Positions 7,269-13,231 of a DNA stretch of 14,305 bases are shown here, one piece after another. The notes beneath the pieces are model-generated. The model ran no database searches and was not told where the DNA came from. It saw nothing but the letters and a program-made list of their open reading frames with translations. Where the stretch lies: assembly GCA_046542255.1 (NCBI GenBank), contig JBKHBT010000088.1, positions 1 through 14,305 on the forward strand, written 5' to 3'. The stretch comes from JBKHBT01 sp046542255 (GTDB lineage: Bacteria; UBP14; UBA6098; JBKHBT01). The number at the start of each line of letters is the position of its first letter. The stretch's first letter is position 1. Both the position numbers and the translations under genes were made by a program.

Positions 7269-7754
7269 TTATATTTGCAATGCCTTTTTGAACATTCCTT
7301 TGGCGGCATCTATCACACCAGTATTTGCTTCATATGCGCGAATAGCGGTTATTGCCTGTCCCATTTCTGCGGCAAGATCGATGTCGGGATATTCCACATA
7401 GCCGTCTTCACCGGCATCGGGATGTTCCGGGTTGAAAATACGAAGTGGAGGATTTTCCATTTCATATTCTTCTGATTTTACGCCACCTGCGACATAAGAA
7501 TTGGGGTTATAAGCCGGCTTTTGTAGTGTCAGATGGCCTCTTGAATTTGTCAGAAGTGGGTTTTTATTCTCTTGCTTTGATATCTCGGGCTTGACATATT
7601 CGGAAGATAGGGCTTTGGGCTTGTAATACCCGCCATTTTCTGTTCTTGTGGTATTACGATTGGCAATATTATCCGCTACCAGCTTTAGCCTTTTGCGTTC
7701 TGATTCTAAGCCGGTTCTGGAAATGTCTATACTCTGGAACATACCAATCTTCAT
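7269..7754 (-). CDS. flgC: Flagellar proximal rod protein FlgC
   Basis: 161 residues, somewhat longer than the usual 135-150. The N-terminal rod motif reads SIDISRTGLESERKRLKLVADNIANRNTT (residues about 8-36), the expected form of the conserved Asn-Ile-Ala-Asn signature of axial proteins. The C-terminal helix contains EMGQAITAIRAYEANTGVIDAAKGMFKKAL, matching the FlgC/FlgE/FlgG end motif. FlgC is a rod subunit exported through the flagellar type III system, hence it has no Sec signal. The ATG at 7754 has an AGGAG Shine-Dalgarno 9 nt upstream that overlaps the flgB stop codon (TAGGAG). Confidence 0.95.
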   Translation of the reverse strand: MKIGMFQSIDISRTGLESERKRLKLVADNIANRNTTRTENGGYYKPKALSSEYVKPEISKQENKNPLLTNSRGHLTLQKPAYNPNSYVAGGVKSEEYEMENPPLRIFNPEHPDAGEDGYVEYPDIDLAAEMGQAITAIRAYEANTGVIDAAKGMFKKALQI

Positions 7755-7766
7755 TTCAAATCACTC

Positions 7767-8132
7767 CTATCTAATTTGCCCTGATATCGATTCTTTCAGC
7801 ATCTTAAACCTTTGCGATATGCTCCGCGTTTCGATTGAATAAAGAAGCTGTATTTTGGCAAGCTGCCCCATTTCTGTATCGAGATCGACATCTTTTCCGG
7901 TATCCTCGAATTCGGGTTTTACATTTGCACTGGACATGGGAATATGCCGTGCGCTGGTAGAATTTAGGCGTGCTCGGTTCCGCTTCTTATTAAGAATTTC
8001 TTCGAAACGCACTCTTTTGGCAGTATATCCTGGTGTATTGATATTGGCAATATTTTCGGCAATTGTCTTCTGACGCTTTGTCTGCGCATCCAATGATTGC
8101 TGGACAAGATTGACTCCAAGCCTTTCGAACAT
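7767..8132 (-). CDS. flgB: Flagellar proximal rod protein FlgB
   Basis: 121 residues. The N-terminal signature KTIAENIANINTPGYTAKRVRF (about 23-44) carries the TPGY motif typical of FlgB. The C-terminal half has DVDLDTEMGQLAKIQLLYSIETRSISQRFKMLKESISG, the conserved helix for rod packing. FlgB is an early rod subunit next to FliE and the first gene of this operon. The ATG at 8132 follows an AAAGGAG Shine-Dalgarno with a 10-nt spacer. A sigma-54 promoter-like site lies upstream at 8194-8209. Confidence 0.95.
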   Translation of the reverse strand: MFERLGVNLVQQSLDAQTKRQKTIAENIANINTPGYTAKRVRFEEILNKKRNRARLNSTSARHIPMSSANVKPEFEDTGKDVDLDTEMGQLAKIQLLYSIETRSISQRFKMLKESISGQIR

Positions 8133-8157
8133 TAGCTTTAGGCTCCTTTTTCAAAAT

Positions 8158-8173
8158 GCTTTCTTTTCAAAGC
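8158..8173 (-). promoter_or_regulatory. Small inverted repeat in the flgB leader
   Basis: GCTTT-CTTTTC-AAAGC is a perfect 5-bp inverted repeat with a 6-nt loop. It would lie in the 5' untranslated part of the flagellar mRNA if transcription starts near 8184. No function is evident. Confidence 0.3.
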
Positions 8174-8193
8174 TACCTTCGCTCTTATCAATA

Positions 8194-8209
8194 TGCAAAT
8201 TGAATGCCA
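8194..8209 (-). promoter_or_regulatory. Probable sigma-54 (RpoN) promoter of the flagellar operon
   Basis: On the minus strand the site reads TGGCATTCAATTTGCA. The -24 GG and -12 GC are exactly 10 nt apart, and the flanking bases match the RpoN consensus TGGCAC-N5-TTGCA at 10 of 12 positions. Transcription would start near 8184, giving a leader of about 50 nt before flgB. Sigma-54 control of early or middle flagellar genes is known in many bacteria. The prediction implies an enhancer-binding activator encoded elsewhere. Confidence 0.7.
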
Positions 8210-8229
8210 AAAACAGAAAGCCCTATAAT
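8200..8229 (+). promoter_or_regulatory. Possible sigma-70 promoter facing right
   Basis: TTGAAT (8200-8205), an 18-nt spacer and a perfect TATAAT (8224-8229). It would transcribe toward the small membrane protein gene at 8465 with a leader of about 230 nt. Its -35 box overlaps the sigma-54 site on the other strand. Confidence 0.35.
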
Positions 8230-8267
8230 AGTATCTGTTAAATATCAATATATGCTTTAGGAAAAAA

Positions 8268-8287
8268 ATTCCACGATGGGGCGGAAT
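8268..8287. promoter_or_regulatory. Inverted repeat upstream of the sigma-54 promoter
   Basis: ATTCC-N10-GGAAT is centred about 90 nt upstream of the predicted flgB transcription start, a usual distance for an activator site of a sigma-54 promoter. Read on the minus strand it is followed by a T7 tract, so a weak terminator is the alternative reading. Confidence 0.22.
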
Positions 8288-8464
8288 ATATAACCTAAAC
8301 AGCAAATTAGCTTTTTATAATTTTGGCTTTTACGGCTGAAACAGCTTTTTTTACTTGCTTTTGCGGGCACTTAGAATTTAATTATTATTGTAGATGGGAA
8401 TTTACCCTTAAGTTTTGTTTCAAATCAGTCGATTAGCAGTTTTAGATAAGCTACTGGAGAGAAA

Positions 8465-8716
8465 ATGCTTTTTTGGTCTATAATTTTTATTTTGATTAGT
8501 GGTGTACTGATGTTGGGGAATTTTTTCGATTTTCCCGATACTGTTTACCAGTTTTTCCCGATTGTTACATTATTGGGTTCGCTTGGGCTTCTTTATCGAA
8601 TTCTCTATAAAACCCGTCAGGCAGAGAAAGAGCGCTATCGCCTCAAAATCGATAAATTGCAACAGGAACTCGAAGAATACAAGAAAAATGTCGTAAATCG
8701 TAAATCGGAAGATTAA
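8465..8716 (+). CDS. Small membrane protein with coiled-coil tail, unknown function
   Basis: 83 residues. There are two probable membrane helices at about 2-20 (LFWSIIFILISGVLMLGNF) and 29-47 (FFPIVTLLGSLGLLYRILY). A charged coiled-coil tail follows (about 49-78, KTRQAEKERYRLKIDKLQQE), and the end is basic. The helices and tail suggest a small inner-membrane protein with its tail in the cytoplasm, but no family is recognised. The ATG at 8465 has a clear GGAGAG Shine-Dalgarno 3-7 nt upstream. It stands between the flagellar operon on the other strand and a phosphatase gene 102 nt downstream, and neither neighbour indicates its job. Confidence 0.75.
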   Translation: MLFWSIIFILISGVLMLGNFFDFPDTVYQFFPIVTLLGSLGLLYRILYKTRQAEKERYRLKIDKLQQELEEYKKNVVNRKSED

Positions 8717-8758
8717 TTTTAAGCTTCCAATACTTTAATTTGAGATAATATTTGATAT

Positions 8759-8787
8759 TTGCTCATTTTCTTCTTTTATTATACTAT
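8759..8787 (+). promoter_or_regulatory. Possible promoter of the phosphatase gene
   Basis: TTGCTC (8759-8764), a 17-nt spacer and TACTAT (8782-8787); TATACT at 8780-8785 is an alternative -10 with a shorter spacer. The predicted leader is about 25 nt. Confidence 0.3.
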
Positions 8788-8818
8788 AAGAATTGAAAAT
8801 AATGAGAATGGAGATATT

Positions 8819-9460
8819 ATGTCAGAGATATTGACTTTCTATCTTGTACGTCATGGCGAGACCTTAATGAATCGTGAAGGTATTTTCCGTGGCCGCATAG
8901 ATGCACCGCTCAATGAAGCCGGCATGAAACAGGGCGTCGAACTTGGCAAGGCTCTATCGCATATTAAATTCGATGCGATATATTCCAGCCCTCTGGCAAG
9001 GTCTTTGGCTACTGCATCGGCTATTATGACCGCTAACCCAGATAATCCACCTGTCGAAATTAATGAATCCTTTAATAATATCAATCTTGGAGAGTGGCAG
9101 GGCGAGCCGAAAGATGTCATTGCAGCAAAGTATCCCAAGCTTTGGCAAAAATGGGTATATGACCCGGAAAATATCGAAATTCCCGGCGCAGAGACTTTCA
9201 AGGATATCAAAAACAGGTTAAAAGCTGCTCTCGATGAAATTATAAAGACGCATAACGGAAATATTGCCATCGTATCACATCGCTCGATACTCAAAACTCT
9301 GCTCGCTCTTTTTATCGGCCTGGAAGGCCCATACTTCTGGCATTTCCACTTGGATAATGCTTCATATAGCACAGTAGAATACAGCGAAGACCGTGGATTC
9401 ACAATCACACATCTTAATGTAAGCCATTATCTTACTGACTATGTGCAGGAAAGGGTATAA
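8819..9460 (+). CDS. Histidine phosphatase family protein (phosphoglycerate mutase superfamily)
   Basis: 213 residues from the ATG at 8819. The catalytic motif is FYLVRHGET (His12 as phosphate acceptor, Arg11 beside it), followed by FRGRIDAPLNEAG. Arg61 in SSPLARSLATA, the acidic region ESFNNINLGEWQG (Glu83 and Glu92) and the second histidine in IVSHRSILK (His154) complete the active-site set of this superfamily. Members act on phosphosugars, phosphoserine, alpha-ribazole phosphate or phosphoglycerate, and the substrate cannot be chosen here. The length of 213 fits the cofactor-independent-of-bisphosphoglycerate phosphatase branch (CobC/PhoE/GpmB-like) more than true GpmA (about 250). A TTG 20 codons upstream extends the frame, but the GGAG Shine-Dalgarno sits before the ATG and the extension adds an unlikely Phe/Tyr-rich leader. 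Confidence 0.9.
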   Translation: MSEILTFYLVRHGETLMNREGIFRGRIDAPLNEAGMKQGVELGKALSHIKFDAIYSSPLARSLATASAIMTANPDNPPVEINESFNNINLGEWQGEPKDVIAAKYPKLWQKWVYDPENIEIPGAETFKDIKNRLKAALDEIIKTHNGNIAIVSHRSILKTLLALFIGLEGPYFWHFHLDNASYSTVEYSEDRGFTITHLNVSHYLTDYVQERV

Positions 9461-9512
9461 AGTCGGGTTGGTTTTAAATCCATCTTAACATTTATTATAA
9501 AAGACTTTCGGA

Positions 9513-9553
9513 TAAGCTATTTGGCACTTTCCTTTTTGTGCGCAATGAGCTTA
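9513..9553. terminator. Hairpin between convergent genes, probable bidirectional terminator
   Basis: A nested inverted repeat: TAAGCT (9513-9518) pairs with AGCTTA (9548-9553), and the inner GCAC (9524-9527) pairs with GTGC (9538-9541). ATT(T)G and CAAT-like pairing between them gives an imperfect stem of about 14 bp. On the plus strand five T follow at 9558-9562. On the minus strand a short T4 tract lies about 9 nt beyond. It lies between the convergent phosphatase and transporter genes. Confidence 0.4.
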
Positions 9554-9628
9554 GCAGTTTTTCTCAGTTGTCTGTAATCGGCGACACGCCAGATTCCGGT
9601 GACTGCTCGAATTGCATTTATATTGAAA

Positions 9629-10930
9629 TCAAACTCGCTCTGGTATTTGTAAGCCTTTCAATAGCCAGGCTCCTATACCTATCAGCCCTGCAAGTGATAG
9701 AAGAGCTACCCGATAGGCGAGGTTTTCGGAAATAGGTGAGATCGAAAGCGTGATTCCGCCCCAGACAAGTGGCCCGACAATCGCAGCCAGTTTTCCGGAG
9801 AAAGCATAAAGCCCAAAATACCGGCCTTCATCGCCAACAGGGGATAAGTGAAGCACAATCGGCCTGGCACATGTCCAAACACCGCCGAGTAGCGCACCTA
9901 TTGGAATGCCGAGAATCCAGAGCACAGTAGAGATGGGGAATGCAGCAAGGATGAAAAGCGATGCAATCCATCCCAGAAGAACGAATGATAATGCTTTCTT
10001 ATGGCCGATTCTGTCGGATATCTTGCCGATAATTATCGAACCGGCGAATGCGCCCACAGTCGAAAATATCAAAAAACCGGTAACAGCGCCATCCGAAAGG
10101 CCCATAATTTTTCTGGCAAATACCGCCATAAAAATAATCGCTGTCTGAACGCCATCATTATAGAAAAAATTCGCCAAAAGAAATCTTCCCATACCAGGAT
10201 ATTTTTTAGGATTGGTGATTGTCTGCCAGATCAATTTTAGAGATGGCTGTTCGCGTTCATAGGAAGGTGGTTTCGATAGCCTCTTTTTCTCGCGAAAATA
10301 AATCAATGTAGGTATTGCGAAAATCAAAAATAAAATTGCCGTAGGCAAAAAAGTAGCCTGACGGCCGCCAGCGTGAATAAAAGGGATATCCAGTGAAAAA
10401 ATCCTGCCTTCATTGAAAGGCAGCACCAAAAGCATGCCCAGAATAGAACCGAGATATCCGAATGCAACTCCAAATCCGCTAATCGAGCCGCGCTTTTTGC
10501 AGCTGGCCACTCTCGATAGAAGCGTATTGTAGAAAACAAGCCCACCTTGATATCCGAAATTTGCGATCACAAATGCGCCACATATCAAAATTAACAGAAT
10601 ATTTGGCGGAAGCGACAGCTTCATAAAAAAGCCTATCAAAAAAGTAAAAAATATCGCCAATAAAGTAAAACCGGTCAGAAATGGCATTCTTCTGCCAATT
10701 TTATCGGAGAATGCTCCAAAAAAAGGCATCGAGATTACCACAATCGCCATCGAAACAGAATTTGCAACCGAAACCCAGATATCTGGAAATCCCAAATTGA
10801 CAGTTATAAGAAGTGGAAAATAAAGACTCACCACATTCATCGAATAGATGGTATTGGCAAAGTCATATAAAGCCCAGATGAAAATGGCAAAAGGGCTATC
10901 TTTTTTTATATGAGTTTGTTTCGGTTTCAA
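9629..10930 (-). CDS. MFS transporter, Atg22/UMF1 type
   Basis: 433 residues with about twelve hydrophobic segments spread over the whole length. The N-terminal motif IWALYDFANTIYSMNVVSLYF (about 18-38) closely matches the W-x-x-YD-x-A-N signature of the UMF1/Atg22-like branch of the major facilitator superfamily. The MFS loop motif appears as GAFSDKIGRRMPFL (about 76-90) and again as GKISDRIGHKKALS in the second half. Substrates of bacterial members are mostly unknown; the eukaryotic relative exports amino acids from vacuoles. The only sensible start is a TTG at 10930 that overlaps the stop of the HD gene (TTGA), so translation is probably by reinitiation. The two genes form one transcription unit. 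Confidence 0.88.
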   Translation of the reverse strand: MKPKQTHIKKDSPFAIFIWALYDFANTIYSMNVVSLYFPLLITVNLGFPDIWVSVANSVSMAIVVISMPFFGAFSDKIGRRMPFLTGFTLLAIFFTFLIGFFMKLSLPPNILLILICGAFVIANFGYQGGLVFYNTLLSRVASCKKRGSISGFGVAFGYLGSILGMLLVLPFNEGRIFSLDIPFIHAGGRQATFLPTAILFLIFAIPTLIYFREKKRLSKPPSYEREQPSLKLIWQTITNPKKYPGMGRFLLANFFYNDGVQTAIIFMAVFARKIMGLSDGAVTGFLIFSTVGAFAGSIIIGKISDRIGHKKALSFVLLGWIASLFILAAFPISTVLWILGIPIGALLGGVWTCARPIVLHLSPVGDEGRYFGLYAFSGKLAAIVGPLVWGGITLSISPISENLAYRVALLSLAGLIGIGAWLLKGLQIPERV

Positions 10931-11481
10931 AGCCCCAGCTCATCGGAAATATCTTGCATGCCTTCGAGAGATATCTCGATGAATTTTTCGAGTTTTATGC
11001 CGAGTTTGTCTTCGCATTCTGCTATCTGCTCGCGATTGGCACCGGCAGCGAATCTCTTTTCGCCAAAGCGATTTAGCACAAATTGCGTATCTATCGATGA
11101 TAGCTTCTTATCCGGATGAATAAGAGCAGCCGAAACGATAAGCCCGGTCAATGGATCAACGGCATAGAGTGCCCAGTCCATCCTGGTTTGCGGTGGATTG
11201 TCATCATGGCCGGGATGGCGCGAGACGGCATCAACAATATCATCATCCAGCCCCAGCTCGCGCAGCTTCTCGGCTGATATTCTGCCATGGCTTTCAAAAT
11301 CGTCTTTGGTAGCGTCATAGTCGATATCGTGGAGAAGGCCGGCCATGCCCCATTTTTCATCGTCTTCGCCAAAATGCTTTGCAAGAGAAATCATAGCGGC
11401 CTCGGTCGCAAGCATATGTTTATATAGATTGCGCACTTTGGTCGAATTTTTGCTAATTTTGCGTGCCTGATCCTGATTCAT
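10927..11481 (-). CDS. HD-superfamily metal-dependent hydrolase
   Basis: 184 residues from the ATG at 11481. The metal-binding HD pattern is His22 (YKHMLATEAAM), His51-Asp52 (GLLHDIDYD), His65 (FESHGRIS), His89 (SRHPGHDD) and Asp109 in YAVDPLTGLIVSAALI. The DPLTGLI block and the following IHPDKKL recall a small group of bacterial predicted HD hydrolases of about 185 residues (the COG2316 type, from memory). HD proteins usually cleave phosphoester bonds in nucleotides; the substrate is not known. A TTG at 11505 would add eight residues, but GGAG lies 5 nt before the ATG, so I prefer the shorter form. The downstream transporter starts within its stop codon, suggesting a functional link that the sequence does not reveal. 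Confidence 0.88.
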   Translation of the reverse strand: MNQDQARKISKNSTKVRNLYKHMLATEAAMISLAKHFGEDDEKWGMAGLLHDIDYDATKDDFESHGRISAEKLRELGLDDDIVDAVSRHPGHDDNPPQTRMDWALYAVDPLTGLIVSAALIHPDKKLSSIDTQFVLNRFGEKRFAAGANREQIAECEDKLGIKLEKFIEISLEGMQDISDELGL

Positions 11482-11736
11482 TTTTACTCCAATTCTAAAA
11501 CCCAATTGATATTTTCTATAAAATGCCCAATAATCATCGACTTTTCAAGGGAAAAATGACTTTCTTCTTATATCTTCCCATTTCAGAAGCTATTCAAAAA
11601 TAATCCTGCTACTAAAATAAAAAAAGGTTACGCTTTACATAAATCTTTCACAATTTTCGGAGAGCATATAAAATATTATATCAATTCATTTTATTGTGGC
11701 TGTTTTTGGTAAACAACAGAGTAAAAAGAAGTCTCA

Positions 11737-11779
11737 TGCTTTTAAAAAGCAAGGAGGGCGCCCCACAACAAGACGCCCT
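11737..11779 (-). terminator. Two adjacent hairpins, possible leftward terminator or structured RNA
   Basis: AGGGCG (11755-11760) pairs with CGCCCT (11774-11779) around a 13-nt loop. Read on the minus strand the stem is followed within 6 nt by T5. The next bases form a second palindrome, TGCTTTT-A-AAAAGCA (11737-11751). This is the only GC-rich spot in the region. It is more than 460 nt beyond the end of the FnIII gene, so if it terminates transcription it may serve an unannotated RNA or a long 3' end. Confidence 0.3.
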
Positions 11780-12132
11780 ATCAACCCACTTATATAAGTA
11801 AGAAGCACCCTAAATGTTTCAATAAAAATAAGATTTTTTATAATTTTCTTTGATAGGTTATAGTCATAATATAATATATTATTCAAGTTATTTAGTTCGC
11901 TATTGCTTAAATACTATTTATGTAAGTATTTATAAATAAAGAAACAATGGCGATATTGAAAACACTGAATCATGCATTGTATTTCAGGCAATATCGTTCA
12001 CGTCAAGTTTAGACTTTATGGATATATCATTTCTTTGTCATTTGGCAGATTTGATTCAAGCTTTATAATATTTGTAAACATGGGTTCAGTGTTAAAATTT
12101 CTGTATAATAAACAATCTTGTACTTTCGCTCT

Positions 12133-12184
12133 CGTTGCGAAACTCTGCTTCGAAACGCTCAAGTTATTGGAAGCTCGGCTTCTA
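12133..12184. repeat. Degenerate double-hairpin intergenic repeat element
   Basis: There are two stem-loops in tandem. The first is an imperfect GTTGCGAAA-CTCTG-CTTCGAAAC (about 12134-12156, written here with dashes). The second is GAAGC-TCG-GCTTC (12170-12182), perfect for 5 bp and extendable by G-T and T-A pairs. The pattern of two neighbouring palindromes with CTCTGCTTCG cores resembles intergenic hairpin repeats that I know from many bacterial genomes. This copy looks decayed, with two mismatches in the first stem. It overlaps an 85-codon plus-strand frame that I do not accept as a gene. Confidence 0.45.
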
Positions 12185-12244
12185 AAAAGTAGAAAAAACC
12201 AAGGTGTAGAGCTTTCACAAAATATTTAGCGAAATAAGATTTTT

Positions 12245-13150
12245 CTATGTTTTAATTTTGGCGCATTCGGAAAAACCGCCTTTCGACCATCGGCTTATAC
12301 CACGAGCTTTGTAAGAATAGATATGGTCCTTTTCTATATCAGAATCGTAATACTCAGGGTCATCGAATTCATAGATTTTTTCAAATTCGCCATCATCGAC
12401 TTTGCGGAAGAGTTCATATCGCCTGGTATTTTCTGATTTGTGCCACTGCACATGGATTTTATCATCTTCCATTTTTGCAGAAATCTTTTCGACTCTTGAA
12501 GGAATTGGATTATCCTTTTCATATAGTGGTTTGAAACCATATAGCCCGAGTCTTTCATCATAGCGCCAATTGGGAAGATTAGTATAGAGCCAGCTTCTGA
12601 CCAGAGTCAATTGCCTTGTGTATTTCATCTTTTTTTCTTCGAGATTTTTCGTGGCTTTGTCCAGGGCAGTCGATTTGATTTTATTTTTGTCTATTGCTTC
12701 GGCAAAATCATCGGCATGTTGTATGATATCTTCTTTCATCGATTCTGGGATCTCTTTATCAGTACCATCCCAATTGTCCAGCTTTGGTATTGTTGATTTT
12801 CGCAGGACATGCAGAATTTCTTCCTCTTCATCCGGGAGGGCTTCAATTGTTTCCAATAGGTTATCATAATCGTCTTGATCATCTTCGCTGGAGAATTCAA
12901 GGTAATTCTCAAGTTGACTCATCAGATGAACCGTCTCCTCATCATGTTTTTGGACTTCTTCCCGGGCATTTTGCTTCTGATTTAGAGCTTTGAAGTATTT
13001 ATTATGTGCATTGCGAAGCTGAATATGCGCCTTATCGTGTGCCTTGCGAAGCACCTGTGGAAGATGCCAATCTTCGCCTTTGAATTTTTCATCTGCTTCG
13101 GCTATCATATAGCCTTGCTGAATCAGTACATCGACTGGATTCCTATGCAT
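12245..13150 (-). CDS. Helical protein with C-terminal fibronectin type III-like domain, unknown function
   Basis: 301 residues from the ATG at 13150. Residues 1-200 are charged and helical, with likely coiled coils (about 33-85 and 155-190) separated by a very acidic stretch (about 88-112). Residues about 215-301 form a small beta domain, with VEKISAKMEDDKIHVQWHKS at its start, RRYELFRK in the middle and YYDSDIEKDHIYSYKARGIS near the end. The Trp, the paired Tyr residues and the Y-x-Y-x-(A/V)-R-(G/A) strand are typical of fibronectin type III folds. There is no signal peptide or membrane helix, so it is probably cytoplasmic or released some other way. AGGAGGTGAT, fully complementary to the usual 16S rRNA tail, lies directly before the ATG and implies strong translation. 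The GTG at 13156 is inside that site and is rejected. Confidence 0.82.
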   Translation of the reverse strand: MHRNPVDVLIQQGYMIAEADEKFKGEDWHLPQVLRKAHDKAHIQLRNAHNKYFKALNQKQNAREEVQKHDEETVHLMSQLENYLEFSSEDDQDDYDNLLETIEALPDEEEEILHVLRKSTIPKLDNWDGTDKEIPESMKEDIIQHADDFAEAIDKNKIKSTALDKATKNLEEKKMKYTRQLTLVRSWLYTNLPNWRYDERLGLYGFKPLYEKDNPIPSRVEKISAKMEDDKIHVQWHKSENTRRYELFRKVDDGEFEKIYEFDDPEYYDSDIEKDHIYSYKARGISRWSKGGFSECAKIKT

Positions 13151-13196
13151 AATCACCTCCTGTTTTCAATACGTTTCGGCGATGGCCTATATAAAT

Positions 13197-13224
13197 TTTA
13201 TAGCAAATGATGATGAAAAATCAA
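13197..13224 (-). promoter_or_regulatory. Probable promoter of the FnIII-domain gene
   Basis: On the minus strand TTGATT (13224-13219), a 16-nt spacer ending in TGC and TATAAA (13202-13197) form an extended -10 promoter. The predicted start near 13190 gives a leader of about 40 nt. It sits in the gap behind the lipoprotein gene, so the FnIII gene can be transcribed separately. Confidence 0.5.
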
Positions 13225-13231
13225 GTAAAAA

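Larger units (their letters stand above)
8133..8464. other. Divergent noncoding region between flgB and the small membrane protein gene
   Basis: 332 nt without a credible gene on either strand. It holds the flgB Shine-Dalgarno, the sigma-54 site, the rightward TATAAT promoter candidate and the ATTCC dyad. It also has a short GCTG-AAA-CAGC stem followed by seven T (8335-8352), which could act as a weak rightward terminator or attenuator in a long leader. The rest is AT-rich with no repeat that I can see. Confidence 0.6.
11482..12244. other. 763-nt noncoding, AT-rich intergenic region
   Basis: No reading frame here is convincing. The region lies upstream of the HD gene and downstream of the FnIII-domain gene, both on the minus strand. 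It contains a GC-rich hairpin at 11755-11779 beside a second palindrome at 11737-11751. An 8-bp AT-rich inverted repeat lies at 11908-11932 (TAAATACT...AGTATTTA), and a degenerate double-hairpin element at about 12133-12184. I found no tRNA, no CRISPR-like array and no insertion-sequence ends. Confidence 0.6.

Noticed and set aside
8335..8352. GCTG-AAA-CAGC followed by T7 as a firm terminator
   Set aside because: The stem is only 4 bp plus a possible G-U pair and no plus-strand gene ends upstream, so it is mentioned only as a possible attenuator.
8851..9408. Minus-strand 185-codon ORF opposite the phosphatase gene
   Set aside because: It is an antisense shadow of a gene with clear catalytic motifs and has no domain or ribosome binding site of its own.
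11736..11801. 21-codon plus-strand ORF as a gene
   Set aside because: It has only a weak purine stretch upstream, and the hairpins it spans give a simpler explanation. It is kept only as part of a finding.
11972..12229. Plus-strand 85-codon ORF
   Set aside because: It has an ATG but no Shine-Dalgarno. Its composition is rich in Phe, Leu and Ser, and its second half is simply the translation of the double-hairpin repeat element.
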